A DNA stretch of 64,000 bases from Microbacterium oxydans (GTDB lineage: Bacteria > Actinomycetota > Actinomycetes > Actinomycetales > Microbacteriaceae), in NCBI RefSeq assembly GCF_000956405.1, contig NZ_JYIV01000029.1, forward strand, positions 62,001-126,000. The letters run 5' to 3'. Positions 27,752 through 36,015 of the stretch are shown one piece after another. Position 1 is the stretch's first letter. The number at the start of each line of letters is the position of its first letter. The position numbers and the translations under genes are program-made. Under the pieces are notes generated by a model, which saw only the letters and a list, made by a program, of their open reading frames with translations, did not search any database and was not told the origin of the DNA.

Positions 27752-27757
27752 TAAGCT
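27752..27757 (+). promoter_or_regulatory. Leaderless-type -10 for ppgK
   Basis: TAAGCT, 7 bases before ATG 27765. Confidence 0.6.
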
Positions 27758-27764
27758 ATCGCCC

Positions 27765-28511
27765 ATGGCAAAAGCGATCGGCGTCGACATCGGCGGCACG
27801 GGTATCAAAGCAGGAATCGTCGACCTCGAGCACGGAATCATGGCGTCCGACCGGGTGCGGGTGCCCACTCCCGAAGGCGCATCGCCTCAGGACGTGCTGA
27901 CCGCGGTGCAGACCGTGCTGAAGACCCTCGACGTGCACGACTCGACCCTCCCGCTCGGCGTCGCATTCCCGGCGATCGTCAAGCGCGGCATGACCCTCTC
28001 CGCCGCCAACGTCTCGAAGGAGTGGATCGACTTCGACGCCGAGCGGTTCTTCCGCGACGGCCTCGGCCGCAACATCGTGTTCGTGAACGACGCCGATGCC
28101 GCGGGTGTCGCCGAGGCCCGCCACGGTGCGGCCAGGGACGTGCGCGGCTTCACCCTGCTCACGACGCTCGGCACCGGCATCGGATCCGCATTCCTCTACG
28201 ACGGCGTGCTCCTTCCGAACACCGAGCTCGGTCACCTCAACTTCGGCGAGTACGAGTCGGTCGAGACCTACGCCGCGACCTCGGCACGTGAGCGCGAGAA
28301 CCTCACCTGGGCGGAGTGGGCGGAGCGTCTGCAGGCGTTCTACTCCCACATCGAGTTCCTGTTCAGCCCCGACCTGTTCGTGGTCGGCGGCGGCGTGTCG
28401 AAGAACGCGGGAGACTTCCTCCCGCTCCTCGACCTCAAGACCCCGATCGTCCCGGCGATCCACCGCAACAACTCCGGGATCATCGGCGCCGCGTCTCTCG
28501 CCGGCGACTGA
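27765..28511 (+). CDS. ppgK: Polyphosphate glucokinase (ROK family)
   Basis: A 248-residue kinase that phosphorylates glucose using inorganic polyphosphate (and usually ATP). The ROK phosphate loop is IGVDIGGTGIKAGIVDLEHG, the catalytic base lies in VFVNDADAAGVAEARHG, and TTLGTGIGSAFLYDGVL is the second nucleotide motif. NTELGHLNFG resembles the ROK glucose-binding segment, with the zinc-binding cysteines of other ROK kinases absent, as normal for this group. The later VVGGGVSKNAGDFLP is also typical. The start was placed at ATG 27765, next to its -10 box. A strong terminator follows. Confidence 0.95.
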   Translation: MAKAIGVDIGGTGIKAGIVDLEHGIMASDRVRVPTPEGASPQDVLTAVQTVLKTLDVHDSTLPLGVAFPAIVKRGMTLSAANVSKEWIDFDAERFFRDGLGRNIVFVNDADAAGVAEARHGAARDVRGFTLLTTLGTGIGSAFLYDGVLLPNTELGHLNFGEYESVETYAATSARERENLTWAEWAERLQAFYSHIEFLFSPDLFVVGGGVSKNAGDFLPLLDLKTPIVPAIHRNNSGIIGAASLAGD

Positions 28512-28543
28512 CCCTTCGACAGGCTCAAGGACCCAGGTCCGCA

Positions 28544-28581
28544 CGAAGGCCCCGACGACTCTGCAGTCGTCGGGGCCTTCG
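28544..28581 (+). terminator. ppgK terminator
   Basis: A 17-bp perfect stem (CGAAGGCCCCGACGACT) with loop CTGC, 32 bases after the ppgK stop. Confidence 0.88.
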
Positions 28582-28681
28582 TTCGTGTGAGGCGAACGGG
28601 CGGAGAGGAAGCCGCTGCATCGTAGCCAGCGCGAACGAACGCGACTGGCACGCGTGCGTCCGCATTGCTATCGTCGCTCTG

Positions 28682-29002
28682 ATGGCGGACCTCGACGGTC
28701 GCGGTGCGACTCCTGAAGAGCGGATGAACACGTTCCTCCTGTACCCGGAATGGTTCGGCGGGGACCGGGTACCTGAGCGGTTCGTGGTCTCGACCGGACT
28801 GCGAAAACGACTCCGGGAGTGGAATCGGATCTGGGAGACCGTGCTCGATCCGATTAATGACGTGCGATGGCCGGATCCGCAGATCGGGCATGAGTGGATC
28901 TCTGAGGGCGAGCAGCTCGTCACAGACCTGCAGGCAGAACTCGGGCCGGAGTTGTCCGTCGTCGGCGATTTCGACCGGTACGCCCCACCGAGATCCGAGT
29001 AA
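28682..29002 (+). CDS. Small hypothetical protein next to rnpB
   Basis: A 106-residue protein (opens ADLDGRGATPEERMNTFLL). ATG 28682 lies 7 bases after a TATCGT element, consistent with a leaderless transcript. Conserved-looking elements are TGLRKRLREWNRIWE and WISEGEQLVTDLQAELGPEL, resembling scattered actinobacterial hypothetical proteins that pair a W-rich core with a LVxxLQxELGP helix. No signal or membrane helix. It is a singleton between the ppgK terminator and the convergent RNase P RNA. It could be an orphan acquired gene; its function is not recognised. Confidence 0.6.
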   Translation: MADLDGRGATPEERMNTFLLYPEWFGGDRVPERFVVSTGLRKRLREWNRIWETVLDPINDVRWPDPQIGHEWISEGEQLVTDLQAELGPELSVVGDFDRYAPPRSE

Positions 29003-29050
29003 GGCATTCCGGGCCGGTCGTCCGGACGAAACCTGTTCAGGTGGGTTTAT

Positions 29051-29413
29051 GCGAATGGGCCGACCTGTACGCCGGGTTCTGTTCCGGGGTTCTTCGCCCC
29101 TTCGACGGCCATCTCTCTCGGCGACACGTTGCCGTGGCACTCTAGCGGTCTACCCGAGGACTCGGCGAGCCGCGTCATCATCCTCTGTCTGACCTTGCTC
29201 CGGACGAGGTTTACCTGGCGGGCCATGTCACCATGGCCCCCGGTGGTCTCTTACACCACCCTTTCACCCTTACCCCTTGCGGGGCGGTCTGCTCTCTGTG
29301 GCACTTTCTCGCGGATTGCTCCGGGTGGGCGTTACCCACCGTCCTGCCCTGAGGAGCCCGGACGTTCCTCGGTACGGTTGCCCGTAACGCGGCCGTCCAG
29401 TCGACCCATTCGC
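29051..29413 (-). ncRNA. rnpB: RNase P RNA component
   Basis: The catalytic RNA that matures tRNA 5' ends. The minus strand shows the bacterial type A conserved regions: GAGGAACGTCCGGGCTCC near the 5' end, the purine-rich GGGTAAGGGTGAAAGGGTGG, GAGTGCCACGG, and the 3' GAACCCGGCGTACAGGTCGG. The two termini (GCGAATGGG at 29405-29413 and CCCATTCGC at 29051-29059) pair to form helix P1, fixing both ends. A TAGACT element 6 bases upstream agrees with transcription starting at 29413. Length about 363 bases. It lies downstream of, and on the same strand as, the Pol I-like gene. Confidence 0.95.
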
Positions 29414-29419
29414 CTCTCC

Positions 29420-29425
29420 AGTCTA
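29420..29425 (-). promoter_or_regulatory. -10 element for rnpB
   Basis: TAGACT on the minus strand, 6 bases before the folded 5' end of RNase P RNA. Confidence 0.6.
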
Positions 29426-29451
29426 CGTTCTCCGGAGCACACGACCGGCGG

Positions 29452-31152
29452 CTACTTCTCCGCGGACTCCGCGATGCGCAGGTCGAGGGGCACGTCGATG
29501 GGGAACGAGCCGAAGAGCCTCGTCGTGGCCGTGGCCGCGGCCTCCCGCACGGCCGCAGCCGCTTCCTCCGCGTGCTCGAGCGGAACGTGAAGGATCACCT
29601 CGTCGTGCAGGAAGAACGCCAGATGCGCCGAGCGCGCGAACGGTCCGGAGGCCGCAGCCTCGGCGAACACCTCAGGTATCTGCTGCAGACGATGCCGGAT
29701 CTCCGCGAGCCAGATCAGCGACCACTCCGCCGCAGTCCCCTGCACCACGAAGTTGCGAGTGAACCGCCCCCAATCGCGTGCGCGACGCCGTGCGAGTGCG
29801 ACGACCGTCGGATCGGCGTCCGCATCGGTGGCCTCCGCCTGCAGTCGCATCCACTCCGTCGAGGGTCGCGGCGATGACCGACCGAGCCAGGTCGAGACGA
29901 TGCCGCCGTCCTCCCCCGTGCGCGCCGCGGCATCCACGAGCGCCATCGCCCGCGGGTACACCTTGCGCAGACGCGGGACCAGTCGGCCGCTGTCGCCCGT
30001 CGTGGCGCCGTACATGGCTCCGAGAACCGCGTACTTCGCCTCCTCCCGAGTGGAGACGGCTCCTGACGCGACGACGCCCGCGTAGAGGTCGCTGCCCCGC
30101 GCCGCGCGGGCCATCGCCTCGTCGGAGGCCATCGCGGCGAGCATCCGCGGCTCGAGCTGTGCGACATCCGCCACGATCAGCGTCCACCCGGGGTCGGCTC
30201 GGACCGCGGGGCGCAGACTGCGTGGGAGCTGAAGGGCGCCTCCCCCTGCGGACGCCCATCGACCGGTGACGACACCGCCCGGGATGTAGACCGGACGGAA
30301 CCGACCCTCATGCACCCACTCCGTCAACCATGCCCATCCGTTGGCGCTGAGCAACCGGGAGAGCTTCTTATAGGCGAGAAGGGGCTCGACGACCGGATGC
30401 TCGTGTTGGGCGAGCTCCCATCGGCTCGTCGACTCCACCTGCACCCCGACGCGGTGCAGCGCCCTGAGCAGCTTCTGCTGGCTGTCGAGGTGCAGCGAGG
30501 GGTCGCCGAGGAGCGCGCGCACACGATCGCCCAGCTCGACCATGCGGCTCGGTGTTCCACCGGCGACGGGACGGGTGCCGAGGCTGTCGGTCAGGATGGC
30601 GTCGTGCACGCCCTCATCCCAGGGCAGACCCGCGACCCGCATCTCCTCCGCGATGAGTCCGCCCGCCGACTCCGCCGCGCACAACAGTGTGAGGCGTCCG
30701 TCCGGTGCCGCAGCGATCACCCTCCGCTGCGCGCGGTACTGATCGAGCGTCGCCGCGATCGCGTCGTCTCCACCCACGTCGTCGAACACGTCGAACAGCG
30801 ATGGCGCCGCTGCGGTCGGCTCGCGCCTTCCCCACTCCGGCGAGGCCGGCAGCTGGTGCTCCACTGACGCCGTGTCGCGCAGGATGGCATGACACAGCAC
30901 CAGATCGTGGCTGCGGGTGAGCCGCACTCCGTGGTCGAGCAGAAAGGCATAGGTCTCGGCGGCGCTGCGCATGATCCAGCGCGGAGCATCCGAGTCGTCG
31001 ACGGAGCGCACCCATTCGGCAAGCTCAGCGGCGCGCAGAGGAGTGCGATTCAGCTCCGCGTCGTCGCCGTCGAGCTCGACGGCGACATACTCCTGCGCGC
31101 CCACGGAGATGAGCGCGATGCGTCTTTCGACACCTGCCGCCGGCGCCGTCAT
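29452..31152 (-). CDS. DNA polymerase I-like protein (degenerate exonuclease plus polymerase domain)
   Basis: A 566-residue family A polymerase, annotated elsewhere as bifunctional 3'-5' exonuclease/DNA polymerase. The polymerase motifs are present: motif A VADVAQLEPRM (Asp329), motif B REEAKYAVLGAMYG (Arg369, Lys373, Tyr381), NFVVQGTAAE, and motif C HDEV (516-519). The N-terminal ~170 residues look like an exonuclease fold with its metal-binding acids lost, and there is no 5' nuclease domain. Motif A differs from the usual DYSQIELR. It may be a repair or translesion enzyme supplementing a full PolA elsewhere. The start is ATG 31152, just after the zinc-ribbon gene. Confidence 0.88.
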   Translation of the reverse strand: MTAPAAGVERRIALISVGAQEYVAVELDGDDAELNRTPLRAAELAEWVRSVDDSDAPRWIMRSAAETYAFLLDHGVRLTRSHDLVLCHAILRDTASVEHQLPASPEWGRREPTAAAPSLFDVFDDVGGDDAIAATLDQYRAQRRVIAAAPDGRLTLLCAAESAGGLIAEEMRVAGLPWDEGVHDAILTDSLGTRPVAGGTPSRMVELGDRVRALLGDPSLHLDSQQKLLRALHRVGVQVESTSRWELAQHEHPVVEPLLAYKKLSRLLSANGWAWLTEWVHEGRFRPVYIPGGVVTGRWASAGGGALQLPRSLRPAVRADPGWTLIVADVAQLEPRMLAAMASDEAMARAARGSDLYAGVVASGAVSTREEAKYAVLGAMYGATTGDSGRLVPRLRKVYPRAMALVDAAARTGEDGGIVSTWLGRSSPRPSTEWMRLQAEATDADADPTVVALARRRARDWGRFTRNFVVQGTAAEWSLIWLAEIRHRLQQIPEVFAEAAASGPFARSAHLAFFLHDEVILHVPLEHAEEAAAAVREAAATATTRLFGSFPIDVPLDLRIAESAEK

Positions 31153-31174
31153 CGCCGACGCGCGCGGGCGCGAC

Positions 31175-31909
31175 TCATGCGAGTCCTGACTCCTCGGTGC
31201 GCACCAGGATGCACCCGCATTCGGGGCAGCACACCACGAGGTCATCCGCCGCTCGCCTGATGTCGTTCAGGTCCGTGCTGGGGAGCAGGATGCGGCATCC
31301 CTCGCAGGTGCCGCGGGTCAGCAGGGCGGCCCCCGCGCTGTTCTTCGCCCGACGGTCGTACTCCGCTAGCAGTGCCGGCGACACCGCTTCCGCGACAGCC
31401 GCACGATCGCGGGCGAGCTGTGCGCCGAGATCGGTGGCTGCCGCCACGTCTGCCTTCGCCTGCGCGGTGAGCGTGGACCCCTCAGCGGTCGTCGTGTCGA
31501 GGAGAGCCTGCTGTGCGGCGACGGCGGCTTCGGCTTCTTCGAGACGGCCCATGACGTCGAGCTCGGCGTCTTCCAGGTCGCTCTGTCGGCGGGCGAGGCT
31601 CGCGAGTTCGTGCTCGAGCGCCTGCGCGTCCTTCGGGTTCGTCGACGCGGCCAGTCGCTCGGCGTCACGGTTGCGGCGCGCCTCGACGACGGCGACGTCG
31701 GATTCCAGGCGCCTCAGCTCGGTGCGCACGTCATCCCGGGTACCCGCGAGTGCGGTGAGCTCGCGGAGCTGGTCCTGACGGATCGCCACCAGTTCGCTGA
31801 TCCGCGCCGCCTGACTGGGCTTGGTCCTGGCGCGCTCGGCCTGCGCGATGCGCCGGTCGAGGTCGGCGATGTCGAGCAGGGTGCGCTGGTTCTCGGGGCT
31901 GGCGTTCAC
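31175..31909 (-). CDS. C4-type zinc ribbon, coiled-coil protein
   Basis: A 244-residue protein. Residues 1-180 are a long coiled coil (repeats of LDIADLDRRIAQAERAR type); residues about 195-240 are a zinc ribbon with cysteines in GTCEGCRILL and VVCCPECGCIL. This is the DUF164 / zf-RING_7 family found near RNase H and nucleotide-metabolism genes; a nucleic-acid or flagellar chaperone-like role has been suggested for relatives, but none is settled. GTG 31909 is 7 bases after TAGATT, so it is probably leaderless. It ends 22 bases before the polymerase gene, suggesting an operon. Confidence 0.9.
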   Translation of the reverse strand: MNASPENQRTLLDIADLDRRIAQAERARTKPSQAARISELVAIRQDQLRELTALAGTRDDVRTELRRLESDVAVVEARRNRDAERLAASTNPKDAQALEHELASLARRQSDLEDAELDVMGRLEEAEAAVAAQQALLDTTTAEGSTLTAQAKADVAAATDLGAQLARDRAAVAEAVSPALLAEYDRRAKNSAGAALLTRGTCEGCRILLPSTDLNDIRRAADDLVVCCPECGCILVRTEESGLA

Positions 31910-31916
31910 GCTTTCA

Positions 31917-31922
31917 AATCTA
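31917..31922 (-). promoter_or_regulatory. Leaderless-type -10 for the zinc-ribbon gene
   Basis: TAGATT, 7 bases before GTG 31909. Confidence 0.55.
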
Positions 31923-31945
31923 GTCGCTGTCGCGGCATCCGCCCA

Positions 31946-32368
31946 TCAGTACAGGTCGCCGTCGAGGTAGTACCAGTGTCGGCCGTCGCGGAGGAAGCGG
32001 CTCCGCTCGTGGAGCGACCCTCTCGTGGCGCCCTGCCGCCAGACCGCCTCGAACTCGACGACACCTTCCCTGTCGAACGGTCCCCCGGCCACGCGATCGA
32101 TCACGAGCAGGCGCCGCCAACGCAGGTCCAGCTCGAACTCGATGGTCTCCGGTCGGGTCGACGGATGCCACGTGCGCAGGAGGTGCGACTGGTCCTGCAG
32201 AGAGAAAGCGGTGTACCGCGAACGCATCAGGCGCTCGGCCGTCGGTGCCGGCGCTCCGTCGATGATCGGCCCGCAGCATCGGCCGAACACGTCGCCGGAC
32301 GAGCAGGGGCAGCGATCGCTCTCGTCGATCACGACGTCATCCGACGCCATCTCCACCTCCGATGTCAT
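31946..32368 (-). CDS. YchJ family (UPF0225) protein
   Basis: A 140-residue protein with an N-terminal SEC-C-type metal-binding motif (CPCSSGDVFGRCCGPII) and the family core AERLMRSRYTAFSLQD, LLRTWHPSTRP, then VEFEAVWRQGATRGSLHERSRF and WYYLDGDLY at the end. The fold is NTF2-like in solved homologues; the function is unknown. ATG 32368 lies 6 bases after TACGCT; an internal ATG at 32350 is the alternative. It is upstream of the zinc-ribbon gene by 36 bases on the same strand. Confidence 0.9.
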   Translation of the reverse strand: MTSEVEMASDDVVIDESDRCPCSSGDVFGRCCGPIIDGAPAPTAERLMRSRYTAFSLQDQSHLLRTWHPSTRPETIEFELDLRWRRLLVIDRVAGGPFDREGVVEFEAVWRQGATRGSLHERSRFLRDGRHWYYLDGDLY

Positions 32369-32374
32369 GCCCTC

Positions 32375-32380
32375 AGCGTA
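32375..32380 (-). promoter_or_regulatory. Leaderless-type -10 for ychJ-like gene
   Basis: TACGCT, 6 bases before ATG 32368. Confidence 0.45.
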
Positions 32381-32409
32381 CGCTCGACGAAAAGGCCAGA
32401 AGGAGCACC

Positions 32410-33258
32410 GTGACCACTCAGCCCGTCGTCCCCTCGTTCACCGCCCACAACGGGTTCGCCCTCCCGGCGATCGGCCTGGGCACCTATGCCCTCAACGGAG
32501 ATGCCGGGGCAGAATCCGTCAGCGCAGGCATCGGCGCCGGGTACCGGCTCGTCGACACGGCGTTCAACTATGAGAACGAGGGATCGGTCGGCCGCGGGGT
32601 GGCCGCTTCCGGCGTGGCGCGCACCGACGTGATCGTGACCACGAAGCTCCCCGGACGGCACCACCCCTCGGCGAAGGCGCGCACCAGCATCGAGGAGAGC
32701 CGCTCCCGCCTCGGGGTCGACGTGACCGATCTGCACCTCATCCACTGGCCGAACCCCATCCAGGACGAGTATGTGCAGGCCTGGAGCGCACTCGTGGACG
32801 CGCAGGCCAGAGGCGTCGTCCGTCAGATCGGTGTCTCCAACTTCCTCCCGGAGCACCTCGAGCGCATCGAGCACGAGACCGGCGTCAGGCCCGTGGTCAA
32901 TCAGATCGAGGTGCACCCCTACTTCCCGCAGGACGAGCAGCTGGCATACCACCGCGAGCACGGCATCCTCACCGAGGCGTGGAGCCCGTTGGGGCGAGCG
33001 AAGGAGCTCTTCGACGAGCCGGTGATCAACGAGATCGCATCGTCCAGGGGCATCACCACCGCGCAGACGGTATTGGCATGGCATGTGGCCCGTGGCACCG
33101 TGTCCATCCCGAAGGCGTCGTCACTCGACCACCAGGTGACGAACCTCGCCGCCGCGGAGATCGTGCTGGACGACGCGGAGGTCGCGGCGATCACAGCGCT
33201 CGGCCGACCCGACGGACGCCTGTTCGACGCAGATCCCCGCACCCACGAAGAGTCCTGA
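32410..33258 (+). CDS. Aldo/keto reductase
   Basis: A 282-residue NADPH-dependent oxidoreductase of the AKR5-like group (2,5-diketo-D-gluconate reductase type). The catalytic tetrad is visible: Asp and Tyr in LVDTAFNYENE, Lys in VTTKLPGRHH, His in LHLIHWPNP. VVRQIGVSNF and VNQIEVHPYF are family signatures, and the C-terminal NADP site is VSIPKASSLDHQVTNL. GTG 32410 follows GAAGGAG with 4-base spacing; the upstream frame overlaps the divergent gene. The physiological aldehyde or ketone substrate cannot be inferred. Confidence 0.93.
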   Translation: MTTQPVVPSFTAHNGFALPAIGLGTYALNGDAGAESVSAGIGAGYRLVDTAFNYENEGSVGRGVAASGVARTDVIVTTKLPGRHHPSAKARTSIEESRSRLGVDVTDLHLIHWPNPIQDEYVQAWSALVDAQARGVVRQIGVSNFLPEHLERIEHETGVRPVVNQIEVHPYFPQDEQLAYHREHGILTEAWSPLGRAKELFDEPVINEIASSRGITTAQTVLAWHVARGTVSIPKASSLDHQVTNLAAAEIVLDDAEVAAITALGRPDGRLFDADPRTHEES

Positions 33259-33268
33259 CGACCGCTGG

Positions 33269-34105
33269 TCAGACGTTCTGCGTGCCCAGAACCCGCAGGA
33301 ACTCCAGCTTGCTCGCCGACTCGCTTCCCGGCGCTGCCGTGAGCACGATGAGCGCCTGCGACTCGTCCTCGGTGAAGAGCGCCTGACAGTCGACCTCGAT
33401 CTCCCCCAGCTCGGGATGCACCATCACCTTGTGCTGCTCGAAGCGTCGACTCACCTCGTGCGCATCCCACAGCTCCACGAACTCCGGGCTGCGCGCTGTC
33501 AGCTCCGCGACCATGTCGCCCGCCCTGGACCGAGCGCCCATCACCCCGTATGCGGCGCGCAGCGAGCCCACGAGTGCACGGGCCTGTCGCGGATGATCGG
33601 CTTCCGGGTAGCGGAGCCGTTCGGTGTCGGGGTGGGCGAACCAGCGGTAGATGCCGCTCCGGTCGAGTCCGGTGAGAGAGGTCGCGTCGCCGATCAGCGG
33701 ACGGGATGCGTCGTTCTGCACGAGCACCTCATCGAGCAACGAGACGACGAACGCGGGGGTGTCGTGCAGCCGGTCGAGCACGCGGAGGATGCCCGGCCGC
33801 ACATACTCCGCGAGGCGGGCACGGTCCGGAGCACTGTGTCCGCAGAGGCGGAAGAGGTAGTCCCGCTCGTCTTCGGTCAGCCGCAGGGCCCGAGCCAGAG
33901 AGGTGAGGATCTGCACACTCGGCTGGGGACCCCTTCGCTGTTCCAGACGCGTGTAGTAGTCCGTCGACATCGTCGCCAGGTGCGCCACCTCTTCTCGGCG
34001 CAGGCCCGCTGTGCGGCGCCGCGGTCCGGTCGAAAGTCCGACGTCGGCCGGGCTCAGCGCTTCGCGTCGACGGAGGAGGAATTCGGCCAGTGCATCGCGG
34101 TCCAC
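33269..34105 (-). CDS. Helix-turn-helix regulator with MmyB-like ligand-binding domain
   Basis: A 278-residue XRE-family regulator. The N-terminal HTH (about 25-75) contains TAGLRREEVAHLATMSTDYYTRLEQ, shown here in part as GLRREEVAHLA and DYYTRLEQRRG; the C-terminal MmyB domain has YRWFAHPDTERLRYPE and the closing KVMVHPELGEIEVDCQALFT. Such regulators commonly repress an adjacent divergent oxidoreductase gene. Here the divergent gene is an SDR at 34206, with 100 bases between the starts. GTG 34105 is 6 bases after GATACT. Confidence 0.9.
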   Translation of the reverse strand: MDRDALAEFLLRRREALSPADVGLSTGPRRRTAGLRREEVAHLATMSTDYYTRLEQRRGPQPSVQILTSLARALRLTEDERDYLFRLCGHSAPDRARLAEYVRPGILRVLDRLHDTPAFVVSLLDEVLVQNDASRPLIGDATSLTGLDRSGIYRWFAHPDTERLRYPEADHPRQARALVGSLRAAYGVMGARSRAGDMVAELTARSPEFVELWDAHEVSRRFEQHKVMVHPELGEIEVDCQALFTEDESQALIVLTAAPGSESASKLEFLRVLGTQNV

Positions 34106-34205
34106 CCCAGAAGTATCCCCCGCTGCCGGCTCGCGTTCCAGGGATCGCCCGTCCCTGGATGACCGCTCTCTGGAGCAGCGTCCGCGCGAGGTCGAGTGTG
34201 GGGAC

Positions 34206-34958
34206 ATGAACATCAGCGGAAACACCATCTTCATCCCCGGTGCGACGAGCGGCATCGGTCTCGCCCTGGCGTTGCGGCTACAGGAACGAGGGAACACCGT
34301 GATCGTCGGAGGGCGCCGTGAAGACCGTCTCGCGGCGATCGCGGACGGGCATCCCGAGATCCACACCGTGCGGATCGACACGACCGAGACGAGCAGCATC
34401 GACGACGCGGCCGCCACTGTGCTCGCCGCGCACCCCGGTCTCAACGTGCTCATCACGATGGCGGGCGTCATGCGGGCCGAGGACTGGAGCACGCCATCGG
34501 GCTTCCTCCCCATTGCGGAGGAGACGGTCGTCACCAACATCCTCGGACCCATCCGCCTCATCGAGCACCTCCGCGCGCAGGAGGAAGCGACGATCATGAC
34601 GGTTTCCTCCGGACTCGCGTTCGCCCCACTCCGGGTGACACCCACCTACAACGCCAGCAAGGCCGCGATCCATATGCTCAGCGAGTCCCTGCGCCTGCAG
34701 CTCGCGGGAAGCAGCGTGTCGGTGCTCGAGCTCGAACCTCCGGCCGTGCGCACGGCGCTGATGCCGGGTCACGAGGACAACGAGTCCGCCATGCCGCTCG
34801 ACGAGTTCATCGACGAGGTCATGGCGTTGATCGAATCACAGCCCGACGCCACGGAGATCCAGGTCGAGCGGGTGAAGTTCCTCCGCTCCGGCGAAGCCCG
34901 TGGCGACTACGAACAGGTCGTCGCCACGCTGAACCGCACCGACCCGCACGGCCGGTGA
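34206..34958 (+). CDS. Short-chain dehydrogenase/reductase
   Basis: A 250-residue classical SDR. The nucleotide motif is FIPGATSGIGLALA, the adenine-binding region GGRREDRL, NVLITMAGV replaces the usual NNAG, and the catalytic Ser, Tyr and Lys are in MTVSSGLAF and PTYNASKAAIHML. It resembles the DltE-like group used for varied substrates. ATG 34206 follows GTGGGGAC. The divergent MmyB-type regulator is the probable controller. It converges with ldh downstream. Confidence 0.92.
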   Translation: MNISGNTIFIPGATSGIGLALALRLQERGNTVIVGGRREDRLAAIADGHPEIHTVRIDTTETSSIDDAAATVLAAHPGLNVLITMAGVMRAEDWSTPSGFLPIAEETVVTNILGPIRLIEHLRAQEEATIMTVSSGLAFAPLRVTPTYNASKAAIHMLSESLRLQLAGSSVSVLELEPPAVRTALMPGHEDNESAMPLDEFIDEVMALIESQPDATEIQVERVKFLRSGEARGDYEQVVATLNRTDPHGR

Positions 34959-34995
34959 TCCGTTGCGGGGTGTCGGCTCGGCACCGGCACTCCGC

Positions 34996-35949
34996 TCACG
35001 GACGCAGGGATGCCGCCGCAGCCGTCAGCGCGTCGGCGGACTGACGCAGCGACGCCAGCTCGCCGTCGGAGAACGACGTGTTCCGGATCGGCACGGCGCC
35101 GGTCGCGCTCACGATCGACGGCACCGAGAGTGCGACGCCGTCGATGCCGTGGAAGTCGCGCAGCACGGTACTCACCGGCATCACGGCATGCTCGTCGCTC
35201 AGGATCGCTTCGACGATGCGTGCACTCGACAGCCCGATGGCGTAGTTGGTCGCGCCCTTGCCCAGGATCACCTTGTACGCGGCATCACGCACGTCGACGG
35301 CGATCTCCTGCAGCTCGTCGAGGGTGAAACGCGGGTGTCCCGGTGTCTCCCACTCGAGGATCGGCACCGTGCCGATGGTCGCACGAGACCAGAGCGGGAA
35401 CTCGGTGTCGCCGTGCTCGCCGATGATGTGCGCGTGGACGCTGGCGGTCGAGACTCCGGCGCGCTGTCCGAGCTTCCAGCGCAGCCTGGACGTATCGAGC
35501 ACGGTTCCCGAGGCGAAGATGCGCTCGGGAGGAAGGCCGGTCTCCTCCTGCGCGATGACCGTCAGCACATCGCAGGGGTTCGTGACGATGACGTAGATCG
35601 CGTTCGGGGCGACCTCCAGCAGATCGGGCATCATGCCGCGGATGATGCCCGCGTTGACCTCGGCGAGCTCGATGCGGGTCTGTCCCGGCTTCTGCTTCGC
35701 GCCGGCTGTGATCACGACGACGTGCGAACCCGCCGCCACGGAGATGTCACTGCCGCCGATGATGTCGCTCGAGCCGGTGAACTGCGTGCCGTGCGCGAGG
35801 TCGAGCACCTCGGCCTCGACCTTTTCGGTCGCGATGTCGTAGAGCGCCACATGCCGGGCGGATCCCCTGATCAGTGCCGCGTAGGCGACACTCGATCCCA
35901 CACTTCCCGCGCCGACGACCGTGAGCTTCGAGTTCTCGATGATCTCCAT
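34996..35949 (-). CDS. ldh: L-lactate dehydrogenase
   Basis: A 317-residue NAD-dependent enzyme that interconverts pyruvate and L-lactate. The Rossmann motif is [14 protein letters not shown]; the coenzyme loop is [11 protein letters not shown] with the substrate-binding Arg; VTNPCDVLT and the catalytic [15 protein letters not shown] (His-Asp pair) follow. Gln in AKQKPGQTR marks lactate rather than malate dehydrogenase. The start is ATG 35949. It lies downstream of the TIGR01777 gene on the same strand. Confidence 0.94.
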   Translation of the reverse strand: MEIIENSKLTVVGAGSVGSSVAYAALIRGSARHVALYDIATEKVEAEVLDLAHGTQFTGSSDIIGGSDISVAAGSHVVVITAGAKQKPGQTRIELAEVNAGIIRGMMPDLLEVAPNAIYVIVTNPCDVLTVIAQEETGLPPERIFASGTVLDTSRLRWKLGQRAGVSTASVHAHIIGEHGDTEFPLWSRATIGTVPILEWETPGHPRFTLDELQEIAVDVRDAAYKVILGKGATNYAIGLSSARIVEAILSDEHAVMPVSTVLRDFHGIDGVALSVPSIVSATGAVPIRNTSFSDGELASLRQSADALTAAAASLRP

Positions 35950-36015
35950 GCGCTCAGTCTCGCAGTGGAACGTGCCGATGCGGGAGGGCTGTCGCCGGAA
36001 CAATGCTCCCGAACG

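Noticed and set aside
34969..34985. Small hairpin between SDR and ldh as terminator
   Set aside because: The stem is only 7 bp with a G-T pair and no T-run; too weak to list.
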